From the NCBI GenBank assembly GCA_902812455.1, contig CADDZH010000030.1:1-48479 (forward strand): a stretch of 48,479 bases of DNA, given 5' to 3'. Position 1 is the stretch's first letter. Every line of letters starts with the position of its first letter. Positions 7,942 to 17,185 of this stretch are shown piece after piece. A program made the position numbers and the translations under genes. This stretch comes from Chloroflexota bacterium (GTDB lineage Bacteria > Chloroflexota > Ktedonobacteria > Ktedonobacterales > Ktedonobacteraceae). Under the pieces are notes generated by a model. That model was not told the DNA's origin, made no database searches, and was given only the letters and a program-made list of their open reading frames with translations.

Positions 7942-9132
7942 CTAGCCCACTTTTTGATACGGTGCTTGCTGGTTGCGGGCAGCAAACTCATCGGCGTGCT
8001 TCAGGCGCTTGCCAATTGATGGGTGATCGTGGAAGAGAAACTCGATAATGGGAGACGGCTCGGCATCGGAGAGATTCTGGTTGGCAAGGCGTGTCATGGC
8101 GCTTTTGAAGGCATCGACCATCTTTGTGGATTGCAGGGCATATTCATCGGCCTGGACCTCAATGACACGGCTGTAGCCATGGGTAAGCGGCATGATGAGC
8201 AGGCCAAAGATGCCTGCCAGCACGATCAGCAGCGGGAGCGTCGCGGGATCGGATAATCCCAGGTAGATGCCCCGGAGATTGACAAGCCAGCGCAGGGCCA
8301 CATTGAAGAGGTAGAGCCCGGCAAGTGTCAGTGCCGACTGGCTGATGATCAGCTTCCAGATGTCGTGGTGGACGTGATGGCCTAGCTCGTGGGCAAGCAC
8401 AACCTCGATCTCGTCCGGCGTGTAGCGATCCAGCATCGTATCGCTGATCACGATGCGGCGGGTGTTGCCCAGGCCCATCAGGGCTGCGTTTGCCGCCGTT
8501 GTTTTGCTGCTCAAGTGCATCGTGTAAACGCCGCGCACATGTGTATGCGCACGCTCCGCCAGGTTAACCAGGCGCTGCTTTAACTCGCCATCGGGCAGCG
8601 GGCTGAACTTGTAGAAGAGCGGCAGGATCAACACGGGGGCCAGGTTGGCCATGATCGCGGAGAAAAAGAGCAAGACCAGCGCGACCCACAGCCACCAGAG
8701 TTGGGGCTGTACAGCCAGCAAGAGGTAGATCAGCTCGATGACGACGATATCAAAGACGAGGCCAAGCCCCTGTCCCTTGAAAACGTCAAGTAGCCAGCCC
8801 ATAAAAGATTGCGTCGAAAGCTTGTAACGATGAGGCAAGACAAAGCCACCGTAATAGGCAAGGGGCGTGGTGAGTATTTCATAGGCCAGCATCAAGACCA
8901 GGAAGTAGAGCACTACCTGCCAGGGATACCATCCTCGCACAGGCTGCCAACTGAGCGGTTGTAGCCAGTCACGTAGCGCCAGGTCGAATTCGCTCCAGAA
9001 GACGAAGAGCATGCCTATGGCTGCTATGCCCAGGCTTGCATAGCTCAGTTGCCGTCGTTTGCGCGCATATTCGCGCGCCTGTTGTTGTCGTTCAGTATCA
9101 AGTGTCTCGTTCATGCTGGAATAGTCTTTCAC
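7942..9132 (-). CDS. M48 family (Ste24/CAAX protease 1-like) membrane zinc metallopeptidase
   Basis: A 396-residue integral membrane metalloprotease. The zinc site HELGH is at 248-252, followed by HHVHHD, with a downstream EVQADEYAL segment that should give the third, glutamate, ligand. Multiple hydrophobic segments precede and follow it (about 30-50, 70-95, 125-170, 260-285 and 300-320), as in Ste24-type CAAX proteases rather than the shorter HtpX. The likely role is membrane protein quality control or peptide cleavage; prenyl substrates are not expected in bacteria. The start is ambiguous: a GTG at 9132 sits almost on top of AAGGG, and an ATG at 9114 has no well-placed site. It is divergent from the NUDIX gene, with a short A+T-rich shared promoter region. 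Confidence 0.92.
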   Translation of the reverse strand: MKDYSSMNETLDTERQQQAREYARKRRQLSYASLGIAAIGMLFVFWSEFDLALRDWLQPLSWQPVRGWYPWQVVLYFLVLMLAYEILTTPLAYYGGFVLPHRYKLSTQSFMGWLLDVFKGQGLGLVFDIVVIELIYLLLAVQPQLWWLWVALVLLFFSAIMANLAPVLILPLFYKFSPLPDGELKQRLVNLAERAHTHVRGVYTMHLSSKTTAANAALMGLGNTRRIVISDTMLDRYTPDEIEVVLAHELGHHVHHDIWKLIISQSALTLAGLYLFNVALRWLVNLRGIYLGLSDPATLPLLIVLAGIFGLLIMPLTHGYSRVIEVQADEYALQSTKMVDAFKSAMTRLANQNLSDAEPSPIIEFLFHDHPSIGKRLKHADEFAARNQQAPYQKVG

Positions 9133-9196
9133 ACCCTTCTATGATATTATCCTTAATATTATATCAGCAGCGAATAGCCAGGAGGATAAAAACTCC

Positions 9197-9670
9197 ATGA
9201 TCACATTCGACAGAGGCAACGTGCGCTTTAACTACCGGATCACAGGCGTGGTAATAGTGGATGGAAAAGTTTTGCTACAAAGAAATGCAGGGGAGGAGGT
9301 CTGGTTTATGCCAGGGGGACGGGCCGAACTAGGAGAGCCAGCCGAGGAGACACTCCGGCGAGAGATGCGCGAGGAACTCGGTGTTGACATTGTTGTAGAG
9401 CGATTGCTGTGGGTGGTCGAGAATTTCTTTGAGATTGCGGATACAAAGTTTCATGAGCTAGGGCTGTTTTTTTTGATGTCATTTCCAGGTAATGCGTCTC
9501 TCGTTGATACTGATCGATCGATCCTGATAAAAGATTCGGGGTACGAATTTGTCTTTCAATGGCATTCTCTCGATATGCTCGACGATATCGTACTGGTGCC
9601 CTGGTTTTTGAAAACAGCATTAAAAGCTCTTCCAGAAACGATCCAGCATATTGTACATATTGATAGCTAG
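9197..9670 (+). CDS. NUDIX hydrolase
   Basis: A 157-residue hydrolase of nucleoside diphosphates linked to another moiety. The Nudix box is complete and matches GX5EX7REUXEEXGU: G41, E47, and REMREELGV at 55-63, so metal binding and catalysis should be intact. The protein is a single Nudix domain (beta strands around TGVVIVDGKVLLQRN, then WFMPGG). The start at 9197 follows AGGAGG with about 11 bases of spacing. Substrate cannot be told from sequence; the MutT/ADP-ribose group is possible. It stands 92 bases before a MerR regulator on the same strand. Confidence 0.93.
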   Translation: MITFDRGNVRFNYRITGVVIVDGKVLLQRNAGEEVWFMPGGRAELGEPAEETLRREMREELGVDIVVERLLWVVENFFEIADTKFHELGLFFLMSFPGNASLVDTDRSILIKDSGYEFVFQWHSLDMLDDIVLVPWFLKTALKALPETIQHIVHIDS

Positions 9671-9762
9671 GGCCGGGGCGACAAGGCTGTGCTAACTTGA
9701 CGTATTCAGCACGAATCTCATAGAATGTGATCAAGAGGCCCATCAACTACAGGGAGGGTGCT

Positions 9763-10422
9763 ATGTCATCATCGCAATCTGGAGATGAATGGTTAAGCTT
9801 GAGCGAAGCAGCCGGTTTGCTCGGTATCCACCCGGCAACCGTGCGGCTATGGGCTGATCGCAACGAAATACCTTCTCGCCGCACCAGTGGTGGCCATCGC
9901 CGCTTCCGCCGGGCAGACATCGAGGCTCGTACACGACAGGAGGTGGAGCGCAAACCTAACCCGGCTGCGCAACTGCTTGTCCAGAGTGTGCTTGGCCGCA
10001 TCCGCTTTGCCTTTACCGACGGCACATTGAACTCCCTGGCCTGGTATCATCATTTTGATGAAGCTGCTCGTGAAGCATACCGCAGCCTGGGCCGGCGGGT
10101 GCTGGAACTCCTCCTTCATACATTGACAACTAACGAATTCTCCGATGAGTTGCGGCGGCAGGCTATAGAGCTTGGCACTGAATATGGCTCTGTCACACGC
10201 GCCTCGCAAGTGCCGCTGGTAGACGCCGTGCGCGCTTTCCTCTATTTCCATGACATCGTTGACGATAGTGTCATCCAGATCGCTGAGATACGCGGCAACG
10301 CCGCTACCCGCGAGCACCAGGACTTGCCCTGGGCAGAAAGCCTGCGCCAGATACAGGCCCTCACCAATGAGATTCTCCCTGCCTTGATAGAAGCTGCCCT
10401 GGCCCAACCAACAACAATGTGA
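9763..10422 (+). CDS. MerR/BldC-type DNA-binding regulator with helical C-terminal domain
   Basis: A 219-residue regulator. Residues 10-52 are an excisionase/MerR-type winged helix (WLSLSEAAGLLGIHPATVRL, then RRTSGGHRRFRRADI). The rest is an alpha-helical domain of about 150 residues that I do not recognise; a four-helix bundle reminiscent of RsbRD-N or sensor-histidine-kinase N-domains (YRSLGRRVLELLL, VPLVDAVRAFLYF) is possible. The ATG at 9763 has GGGAGG five to six bases upstream, clearly better than the GTG 36 bases earlier. Helical tails of this sort in MerR-like proteins usually mediate dimerisation or ligand sensing. Confidence 0.85.
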   Translation: MSSSQSGDEWLSLSEAAGLLGIHPATVRLWADRNEIPSRRTSGGHRRFRRADIEARTRQEVERKPNPAAQLLVQSVLGRIRFAFTDGTLNSLAWYHHFDEAAREAYRSLGRRVLELLLHTLTTNEFSDELRRQAIELGTEYGSVTRASQVPLVDAVRAFLYFHDIVDDSVIQIAEIRGNAATREHQDLPWAESLRQIQALTNEILPALIEAALAQPTTM

Positions 10423-10518
10423 CTTCGTCCTCGATAAATTGTCCCCTGTAACGTCTACTTAATATATGAAATAATCCCGCCCGGGTCTCCATCCTTTGAG
10501 GTAATTTACGAAGGTGGG

Positions 10519-10557
10519 CCGATAAATCGGCGCTGGCCGCGATAAATCGGGCCCTAC
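10519..10557. repeat. Palindromic repeat family A, copy 1 (GATAAATCGG element)
   Basis: Two GATAAATCGG words separated by a GC-rich spacer and followed by GGCCCTACA. The same element occurs at 39991-40043 and, inverted, at 31654-31696. It lies between the MerR gene and the penicillin-binding protein gene, in a gap of about 240 bases with no other visible feature. Confidence 0.75.
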
Positions 10558-10663
10558 AGTGTACCGCAGGGATGGAAGCTCCCACTTCGAGACATTTACA
10601 CATGAGTATAAATATGTTATGTTCTTCATAAGCGGGAGAGCAAAGCAAGGGAGGGCAGTGCCT

Positions 10664-13516
10664 GTGCCAGCAGATATTCCTGACTTCAGCGACGGCGAAC
10701 ATGGGGGAATCGAACTGGATGCCAGGCTCGAAGACGAAATCGCAACACCAACGGCTATCGTACTTACGCCACGACAGCATAGAGCATTGCGTTACCTGGC
10801 CCGCCGCCATATGCGCCGGCCTCGCATTGTTCAACGCTCATTGCCTCCATTAGATGACGGGCCGGGAAAAGAAATAGATACTCCTGCGCCTGTTTTAGAC
10901 GACGAGCCAGAAGAAATAAATACTCCCATTCTGGTCAATGAAGCAATACCTGCTTTAGAGGCTGAACTGAGCGAATCACCAGAACCGCTGGATAACGGTC
11001 ATGATGAGCGCAACAACTCGCGTTTCCAGAAAGGCCTCTCACAGCCCGGCGCTCATCCAAAAATTCTGTTTGTTGTGCCGACCAGACCGCGTGTCGATGT
11101 ACTCGTAAGCCCATCGCCTCCCCTGCTGCCACCCCTTTCCAGGGGAATCTCCATTCCCACTGGGCCTGGCAGGATGCCAGAAACCGGCATTGCGCCGCCA
11201 CGAAAGGCACGCCCGTCGCAAGCTGAAGCTGAAAAGTTGCGCAAGCGACGCAAAGTCTTACGCCACCTCGCCCGCAAGCATATGCGCAAGGCTCGCGCCA
11301 TGGAGTATCGCGCTCGCCGACGCATGTGGCTGAGCATCGCCTCCACGATCCTCTCTCTCCTGCTCATCTTTCTCTCACTTGCCACGACCGGCACAGTCAT
11401 TGCATATCGCTTCTACACACAAACCCAGGCAACATATGGATCCCAGGTTCTCTCGCTGCGCGACCTGCTCCCGCTCGATAACCTCAAAATGTACGACAGT
11501 AAGGGCGTCTTGCTCATGCAGATGACCGACCGGGGAATGCAAACAACCGTTTCGCTTGATCAGATAGCTCCTATTATGCAGCAGGCTACCGTTGCCACCG
11601 AGGATAAGAACTTCTGGACGAACGAAGGCATCGATATCCAGGGTATCCTGCGAGCTGCCCTGGATAACCTGCGCAGTGGCAGGATCATTGAAGGCGGCAG
11701 CACGATTACCCAGCAATTGATCAAGAACCTGGTTGTCGGCAACCAGGAAACAATCAAGCGCAAACTCGAAGAGCTTGTCCTGACCCCCCAGCTTAATAGC
11801 CGCTATTCCAAGCGTGATATCCTGGAGATGTATCTCAACAGTATCTACTATGGCCAGCAGGCATATGGGGTTGACGCTGCGGCCACTATGTACTTCGGAT
11901 TACAAGATATGCCGGGCAAAAGCGCGGCCTCGCAACTTGATCTGGCACAGGCGGCGATGCTCGCCGGCATTCCCAGCAATCCTTCGGCCTATGATCCACT
12001 GCTTCATCCGGGCGCCGGCTTTGCCCGCTTCCAGGCTGTGCTTGGCTTGATGTTGATGCAGGGATACATTACGAAAGTGCAGATGCTCGATGCTATGGAC
12101 GAGGCGCAAAGCCCCCATTTCTTCAAAAAGCCGGAGCTACAAAATCGCGCTCCCCACTTCACTAATTTTGTGCTGTCACAGCTTGAGCAGATATTTCACG
12201 TGACGCGCAGCCAGCTCTCGCGCTCCGGCATGATCGTCAATACTACTCTCGATATTAGCTTGCAGGATAAAATCCAGAAGATCATGCAGCAGCATATAGC
12301 AGCGCTGCGCTACACCCACAATGTGAGCAACGCCGCTGAGGTGCTCATAGATTTCCATACCGGCGCGGTCATCTCCCTGCTCGGCAGCATCAATTACTAC
12401 GATAACTCTATCGATGGGCAATTCGACGTGGCGACACAGGGCTATCGCCAGCCGGGATCCTCGTTCAAGCCCTATGTCTACGTAACGGCTTTCGAGCAGG
12501 GCATTTCGCCTGGGCAGGCCATCGATGATGCTCCCACCACTATCGTCAATACGGGTGGTTCCCCATTGTACTATTCACCAACTAACTACGACCTGCATTA
12601 TCATGGGCATATGACCCTGCGCTGCGCCCTGCAAAACTCGCTCAACATTCCCGCGGTAAGAGTGCTCTGGCATGTTGGCATCAATGCAGCTATGAAGACT
12701 GCCTATGATATGGGCATCACAACATACGAGGGAACTCCCGGCTACTCCCTCGTGCTTGGGGGCCTTGGCATCCGGCTCATCGATCACACCTCGGCAATGG
12801 GCACTTTTGCCAATGGTGGAGTGCATGTCCCTTACTACGCTGTTAACAGCGTTATCTCCGCCAACACTCATAAAGTTCTGTACCAGCACCGGAACAACCC
12901 CGGCAAGCGCGTGATCAGCCCGCAGCTCGCCTATATGATGACCAACGTGCTCAGCGATAACACCGACCGCATTCCTGAGTTCTTCGATTGTAACGTGCTC
13001 CAACTCTACTCCAACTCTCAGAGCGATTGCTGGAATGGCAATCGTGGCGTGGTTCGCCCGGCAGCCGCCAAGACGGGTACAACCAGCGATTTCCGCGATA
13101 ACTGGACCATAGGCTATACAACAGACTTTGTCATGGGTGTATGGGCTGGTAACGATGATAATTCGCCCATGTACAACATTACGGGCGTTGACGGGGCTGC
13201 GCCTATCTGGCACGATGCCATGCTTGTTGCAGAAGAGGGACATCCTATCCGCGATTTTACGTATCCTGGCGGGCTGGTGCGCGCTACCGTGACATATCCC
13301 GATGGCGTCACCTCTACCGACTGGTATCTTCCCGGCAAAGTACCTACTTTTGCGTTACACTCCACATCTTCTCCGGCAGTAGGGCAAGCACAAGACCCCC
13401 TCACTACCCTGCTCAACCCCTTGCCCCTACGGGGAGGCTATTGCCCAAGCTACAGCTTCGCCTTCCCGCCTCCTCCTCCAGATAATATCCCACCTGTTAG
13501 CAGCGGCTGGTGGTGA
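10664..13516 (+). CDS. Class A penicillin-binding protein (GT51 transglycosylase + transpeptidase), paralogue 1
   Basis: A bifunctional peptidoglycan synthase of about 950 residues. A charged, Pro-rich cytoplasmic N-terminus of about 220 residues is followed by one membrane helix (around LSIASTILSLLLIFLSLAT). The GT51 domain has the catalytic Glu at 313 (TEDKNFW, with EGGSTITQQLIKN). The transpeptidase domain has SSFK with Ser599 and Lys602, SLN at 659-661 and KTGT starting at Lys803. It ends in a Pro-rich tail (FPPPPPDNIPP). I start at the GTG at 10664, eight bases after AGGGAGG; the frame opens at 10559 but nothing there resembles a start. The long N-terminus is unusual for the family. It polymerises and crosslinks cell wall outside the membrane and is followed by a close paralogue. 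Confidence 0.95.
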   Translation: MPADIPDFSDGEHGGIELDARLEDEIATPTAIVLTPRQHRALRYLARRHMRRPRIVQRSLPPLDDGPGKEIDTPAPVLDDEPEEINTPILVNEAIPALEAELSESPEPLDNGHDERNNSRFQKGLSQPGAHPKILFVVPTRPRVDVLVSPSPPLLPPLSRGISIPTGPGRMPETGIAPPRKARPSQAEAEKLRKRRKVLRHLARKHMRKARAMEYRARRRMWLSIASTILSLLLIFLSLATTGTVIAYRFYTQTQATYGSQVLSLRDLLPLDNLKMYDSKGVLLMQMTDRGMQTTVSLDQIAPIMQQATVATEDKNFWTNEGIDIQGILRAALDNLRSGRIIEGGSTITQQLIKNLVVGNQETIKRKLEELVLTPQLNSRYSKRDILEMYLNSIYYGQQAYGVDAAATMYFGLQDMPGKSAASQLDLAQAAMLAGIPSNPSAYDPLLHPGAGFARFQAVLGLMLMQGYITKVQMLDAMDEAQSPHFFKKPELQNRAPHFTNFVLSQLEQIFHVTRSQLSRSGMIVNTTLDISLQDKIQKIMQQHIAALRYTHNVSNAAEVLIDFHTGAVISLLGSINYYDNSIDGQFDVATQGYRQPGSSFKPYVYVTAFEQGISPGQAIDDAPTTIVNTGGSPLYYSPTNYDLHYHGHMTLRCALQNSLNIPAVRVLWHVGINAAMKTAYDMGITTYEGTPGYSLVLGGLGIRLIDHTSAMGTFANGGVHVPYYAVNSVISANTHKVLYQHRNNPGKRVISPQLAYMMTNVLSDNTDRIPEFFDCNVLQLYSNSQSDCWNGNRGVVRPAAAKTGTTSDFRDNWTIGYTTDFVMGVWAGNDDNSPMYNITGVDGAAPIWHDAMLVAEEGHPIRDFTYPGGLVRATVTYPDGVTSTDWYLPGKVPTFALHSTSSPAVGQAQDPLTTLLNPLPLRGGYCPSYSFAFPPPPPDNIPPVSSGWW

Positions 13517-13523
13517 AAACAAG

Positions 13524-13552
13524 TTGAAGATTTGATGTATCTTTGCTACAAT
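13524..13552 (+). promoter_or_regulatory. Candidate sigma-70 promoter before the second PBP
   Basis: TTGAAG (13524-13529), 17 bases, TACAAT (13547-13552). It lies about 310 bases before the second PBP gene and 90 bases before a hairpin with a T-rich tail, so it may drive a leader or short RNA. Confidence 0.5.
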
Positions 13553-13642
13553 AGGAGTAGAAATCTGGCACCTTATTCCATGCTAAAAACGGTTACGTAG
13601 AGGAGATTTCGTTCATCCTTTTTGAGGGAAAACATAAGCAAA

Positions 13643-13676
13643 AAGCAGCTATTACATTGTTCTGCTTATTTTTTGT
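13643..13676 (+). terminator. Hairpin with T-rich tail between the two PBP genes
   Basis: AAGCAG (13643-13648) pairs with CTGCTT (13662-13667), followed by ATTTTTTG. This is a plausible weak intrinsic terminator or attenuator, lying after the first PBP gene and the candidate promoter. The remaining gap of about 340 bases holds no supportable gene. Confidence 0.4.
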
Positions 13677-13860
13677 GCAAAAACTCTTCATTTAAGTGCG
13701 TAATACGAACAAGCTGTACTATATAACTACCTGTATTTGTAAAAACCAATGTTTTATATTTTTATATGCTCATGTGGCTGGCCGGTATGCTAATCTGTAG
13801 AAGACATCCCTTCTCTATCCTCACAATGGATCGAGAACATGCAGAAAGAAGAGAGGCACT

Positions 13861-16119
13861 ATGCAGACCGAGAAGCAGCATCCCCTACCACCAGCAAAGC
13901 TTCCGCCGCATAGCCGCGCGGCAGCAGCGCAAAAGCTCGATGAGCGACCGCTCAAGTCTATACGCGGCGTGTTTTATGATGCTCCACACCTCAGGCAGCA
14001 TCCTACCGGCTGGCATAACCGGCTCTATCTCAAACGCAAAACCCTGCATCGCACCAACCAGTACTCCGCTGCCGTTGATCGCAACGTGACGCGCTGGTCG
14101 ATCATGCCCGTGGCACTGGGCATCCTGACCGTAGTAGTGGCGGTGGCCGGCTTCCTTGTCACCTATTCCGCCATGTCGCAGGCTGTCAACCAGCGATACC
14201 GTCAAGATGTGGTCACGCTGGCCGATATCCTGCCCAGGGATAACCTCAAGATGTATGATGAACATGGCACTATGATCTACCAGATGACCGACCAGGGCTT
14301 GCAGACAAGCGAACCGCTCAATCGTATCTCGCCTAACCTTGTGCATGCAGAGATCGCCATTGAAGATCAATATTTCTGGACGAATCCCGGCTATGACATT
14401 ACGGGCATTGTGCGTGCAGCATTGGCCGATCTAACCCGTAACCGTATCGTCCAGGGCGGCAGCACGATCACCCAGCAACTGATTAAGAACGCCATCGTTG
14501 GCGACCAGGATACGGTCATGCGCAAACTTGAGGAGGTCCTGCTCGCTCCGCAGGTGACCCGCTACTATACCAAGCAGCAGATTATGGATATGTACCTCAA
14601 CACGACGTATTATGGTGAGCAGGCCTACGGAGCCGAGGCTGCGGCATTTATGTACTTTGATTTGCAGGACACTCCTCATGCCAGTGCGGCGTCCCAGCTC
14701 GATATTGCCCAGTCGGCCATGCTTGCCGGTATTCCTAGCGACCCTAGCTTATACGATCCATTTCTCCATCCAGAAGCTTCCTTGCTACGCACCGAGTCTG
14801 TGCTCAATCAAATGCGGCTGCAGGGCTATATCACGCCATTACAGCAGCGCGCTGCTGTTGTTGAGATAGAGCAGCCTGGATTCCTTCATCACGGCATGAT
14901 TTCTAACACCAACCTTGCTCCTCACTTTGCCAGCTACGCCGTCAATGAGCTATCGGGCGTCCTGCATGTCAAAGCCTCCGCTCTTTCGCGTTCCGGCCTG
15001 CTGGTCTACACAACGCTTGATCTGCCGCTGCAGAATAAAATCCTGAAAATCGCCCAGCAGCATATTGCCGCGCTGGCTGCCGCGCATCACATGGCCAACG
15101 CAGCAGTTGTGTTGATTGACTTCCATAATGGCGCGATCCGCACGCTTTTAGGGAACATTGATCCCAATAACCCGCAATATGGGCAGTTCGACGTGGCGAC
15201 CCAGGGCTATCGCCAATCCGGTTCGTCATTTAAGCCGTTCATGTATGCGACAGCCTTTGAAAAAGGCCTGAGTCCCGGTATGCCCGTGCTCGATGCTAAG
15301 TACACTATTCAGCTCTGCTGTGGACTGCCGGCGTACTCGCCGAGCAACTACGACCAGCGCTTTCACGGGCTGGTATCGGTTCGCTACGCCTTGCAAAACT
15401 CCTTTAACGTCCCGGCGGTAAAGGTGCTCGTGCGCACCGGCGTCGAGGATACCCTGCACACAGCTCAGGAGCTTGGCATAACCAGCTATACCGGAACGCC
15501 AAACTATACCATGGTGCTTGGCACGCTCGGCGTCCGCCTGCTCGATGAGACGGCTGCCTACGGCGTCTTCGCCAACGGGGGTGTGCGTATTCCTCCCCAC
15601 GCTATTGATACCGTCCTGGATACACAGGGTCATGTCATCTATCACTTTGTTCCCGTTGGCAAGCGCGTGCTCAGCAAGCAGGTCGCCTTCCTCGTCACAA
15701 ACGTGCTGAGCGATAACCGCTCGCGCACCTACGAATTTGGGCCTTGCAGTGCCCTGTACCTGTACAGCAATACGCAGCAGCAGTGCTACGAAGGCAACCC
15801 CGGCATCACTCGCCCGGCAGCTACCAAGACCGGCACCTCGCAGAACTTTGCGGACAACTGGACGGTGGGCTACACCACCGACTTTGTGATGGGTGTATGG
15901 GCCGGCAACAACGACAATTCGCCGATGATCAATGTCACCGGCGTTGATGGAGCAGGGCCTATCTGGCATGATAGCCTGTTGCTCGCCGAGCAGGGCCACC
16001 CTGTCACAGGTTTTCCAACTCCCGATGGCGTGGTGTTAAGGACGGTGCAATATCCAGGCATTACGACCACCGACTGGTACATCAAGGGCCTTCCCTGGAC
16101 AGATTGGGGCCTGGGATAA
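13861..16119 (+). CDS. Class A penicillin-binding protein, paralogue 2
   Basis: A 752-residue paralogue of the preceding gene. The N-terminal cytoplasmic part is about 80 residues, much shorter. One membrane helix follows (around VALGILTVVVAVAGFLVTY). The GT51 domain has Glu168 (IEDQYFW) and QGGSTITQQLIKN. The transpeptidase domain has SSFK from Ser455, SFN from Ser514 and KTGT from Lys656. All key residues are present, so both activities should be intact. The ATG at 13861 follows AGAGAGG closely. The two genes align along the whole catalytic region and share details such as FADNW/FRDNWT(I/V)GYTTDFVMGVW, so they arose by tandem duplication; their N- and C-terminal tails have diverged. Confidence 0.95.
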   Translation: MQTEKQHPLPPAKLPPHSRAAAAQKLDERPLKSIRGVFYDAPHLRQHPTGWHNRLYLKRKTLHRTNQYSAAVDRNVTRWSIMPVALGILTVVVAVAGFLVTYSAMSQAVNQRYRQDVVTLADILPRDNLKMYDEHGTMIYQMTDQGLQTSEPLNRISPNLVHAEIAIEDQYFWTNPGYDITGIVRAALADLTRNRIVQGGSTITQQLIKNAIVGDQDTVMRKLEEVLLAPQVTRYYTKQQIMDMYLNTTYYGEQAYGAEAAAFMYFDLQDTPHASAASQLDIAQSAMLAGIPSDPSLYDPFLHPEASLLRTESVLNQMRLQGYITPLQQRAAVVEIEQPGFLHHGMISNTNLAPHFASYAVNELSGVLHVKASALSRSGLLVYTTLDLPLQNKILKIAQQHIAALAAAHHMANAAVVLIDFHNGAIRTLLGNIDPNNPQYGQFDVATQGYRQSGSSFKPFMYATAFEKGLSPGMPVLDAKYTIQLCCGLPAYSPSNYDQRFHGLVSVRYALQNSFNVPAVKVLVRTGVEDTLHTAQELGITSYTGTPNYTMVLGTLGVRLLDETAAYGVFANGGVRIPPHAIDTVLDTQGHVIYHFVPVGKRVLSKQVAFLVTNVLSDNRSRTYEFGPCSALYLYSNTQQQCYEGNPGITRPAATKTGTSQNFADNWTVGYTTDFVMGVWAGNNDNSPMINVTGVDGAGPIWHDSLLLAEQGHPVTGFPTPDGVVLRTVQYPGITTTDWYIKGLPWTDWGLG

Positions 16120-16133
16120 GTCGGGCCAGATCA

Positions 16134-16163
16134 TTTACAATACATAGCCTGCTATGCTACACT
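16134..16163 (+). promoter_or_regulatory. Candidate promoter with extended -10
   Basis: TTTACA (16134-16139), 18 bases, then TGC-TACACT (TACACT 16158-16163). The start codon of the coiled-coil membrane protein is 32 bases further down. Confidence 0.5.
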
Positions 16164-16194
16164 GCAAGGTAGTTACACAAAGGAGGGTATTGTT

Positions 16195-17178
16195 ATGAGC
16201 CAGAAACAGCAGAGTGAAGCCCAGAGCAGAGCGCACTGGCTCCGTATAGGCTTCATCGCGCTAACAACGGTTGGCCCCATCCTCAATAGATTGATGCAGT
16301 TCCGGCACCGCTCGCGCGAGCTTCGCGAAACAGTTGTTGAGAAAGCCGCAGCAGGCCAGGAAGCGGCTCGCAATGTCCGGGAGGATGTGCTTGAGCGCCT
16401 GGATGAATTTACTCTTGCCAGTCGCAAGCTTGCGGCCCAGCAAGCAAAGCAGTTGCAGAGGCAGGCCCGGCAGTTGCAAAAGCAGGCTCGCCTTTTACGT
16501 AGAGCATTACGCAGGCAAAGCCGCCGGCGCCGCCAGCTCAACAGGATGCTCAAACGATTGCAAAAAGCAGGCCCCCCCTGGAGCCAGGAATTGCTGAGGC
16601 GCAGCGAAGACCTGGCCAGCAGCATCGTTGAGCAGAGCAGCAAGATTTCCCAGAGCGTGATTGAGCGTGGCAGTGAAGTGACGCAAGATATCGCGGAGCG
16701 CAGCAGCCAGGCTGTCCAGGCCCTTACAGGGCGTAGAAGGCGCCTGTTCCGGCAAGAGCGCAGGCAGAATACCACCCTGCTGGCGATGATTGGCTTCGCT
16801 GTTGGTCTTGCTGCCGCCGCCGCTGTTACCTACTGGTTTGTGCGCCGGCGCATGGCAGAGCAGGAGATAGCTGAAAGCGAGCATATTGAACTGCCACAGC
16901 AGCAGGCGCAGGAGGCTGCAAGCATGAGCCGGCCGGTGGGGGAAATCGTGTACATGGACAGCGAAGGCACGCCTGTAGCGATCCTGGAAGTCGATATCGA
17001 TAGTGAAGTTCCCGCGGATGCAGCCTTCGTTGGCGTCTCCAGCACAAAACTCTACTACCCGCTAGCGACATTCAGGGAGCGTTTCTCAACGGCTGCTGGT
17101 GAAATAGCCCCCGCAGACCTGGTTTACTTCGCTAGCGAGGAAGAGGCCAGGGAGCAAGGATTTAGCCCTGCAGAATAA
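16195..17178 (+). CDS. Coiled-coil single-pass membrane protein
   Basis: A 327-residue protein behind AAAGGAGG with good spacing. Residues 1-30 include a weak hydrophobic segment. Residues about 35-190 are a very long Arg/Gln/Glu-rich helical region, probably coiled coil, with many RQAR/RRRR runs. A clear membrane helix follows (AMIGFAVGLAAAAAVTYWFV), then an acidic linker and a C-terminal domain of about 90 residues. That last domain has the layout of small Ada-like/metal-trap domains (AFVGVSSTKLYYPL ... VYFASEEEAREQGF), but the usual cysteines are absent. I do not recognise the family. Being next to two cell-wall synthases, an envelope role is possible but unproven. Confidence 0.75.
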   Translation: MSQKQQSEAQSRAHWLRIGFIALTTVGPILNRLMQFRHRSRELRETVVEKAAAGQEAARNVREDVLERLDEFTLASRKLAAQQAKQLQRQARQLQKQARLLRRALRRQSRRRRQLNRMLKRLQKAGPPWSQELLRRSEDLASSIVEQSSKISQSVIERGSEVTQDIAERSSQAVQALTGRRRRLFRQERRQNTTLLAMIGFAVGLAAAAAVTYWFVRRRMAEQEIAESEHIELPQQQAQEAASMSRPVGEIVYMDSEGTPVAILEVDIDSEVPADAAFVGVSSTKLYYPLATFRERFSTAAGEIAPADLVYFASEEEAREQGFSPAE

Positions 17179-17185
17179 ATAGAGG

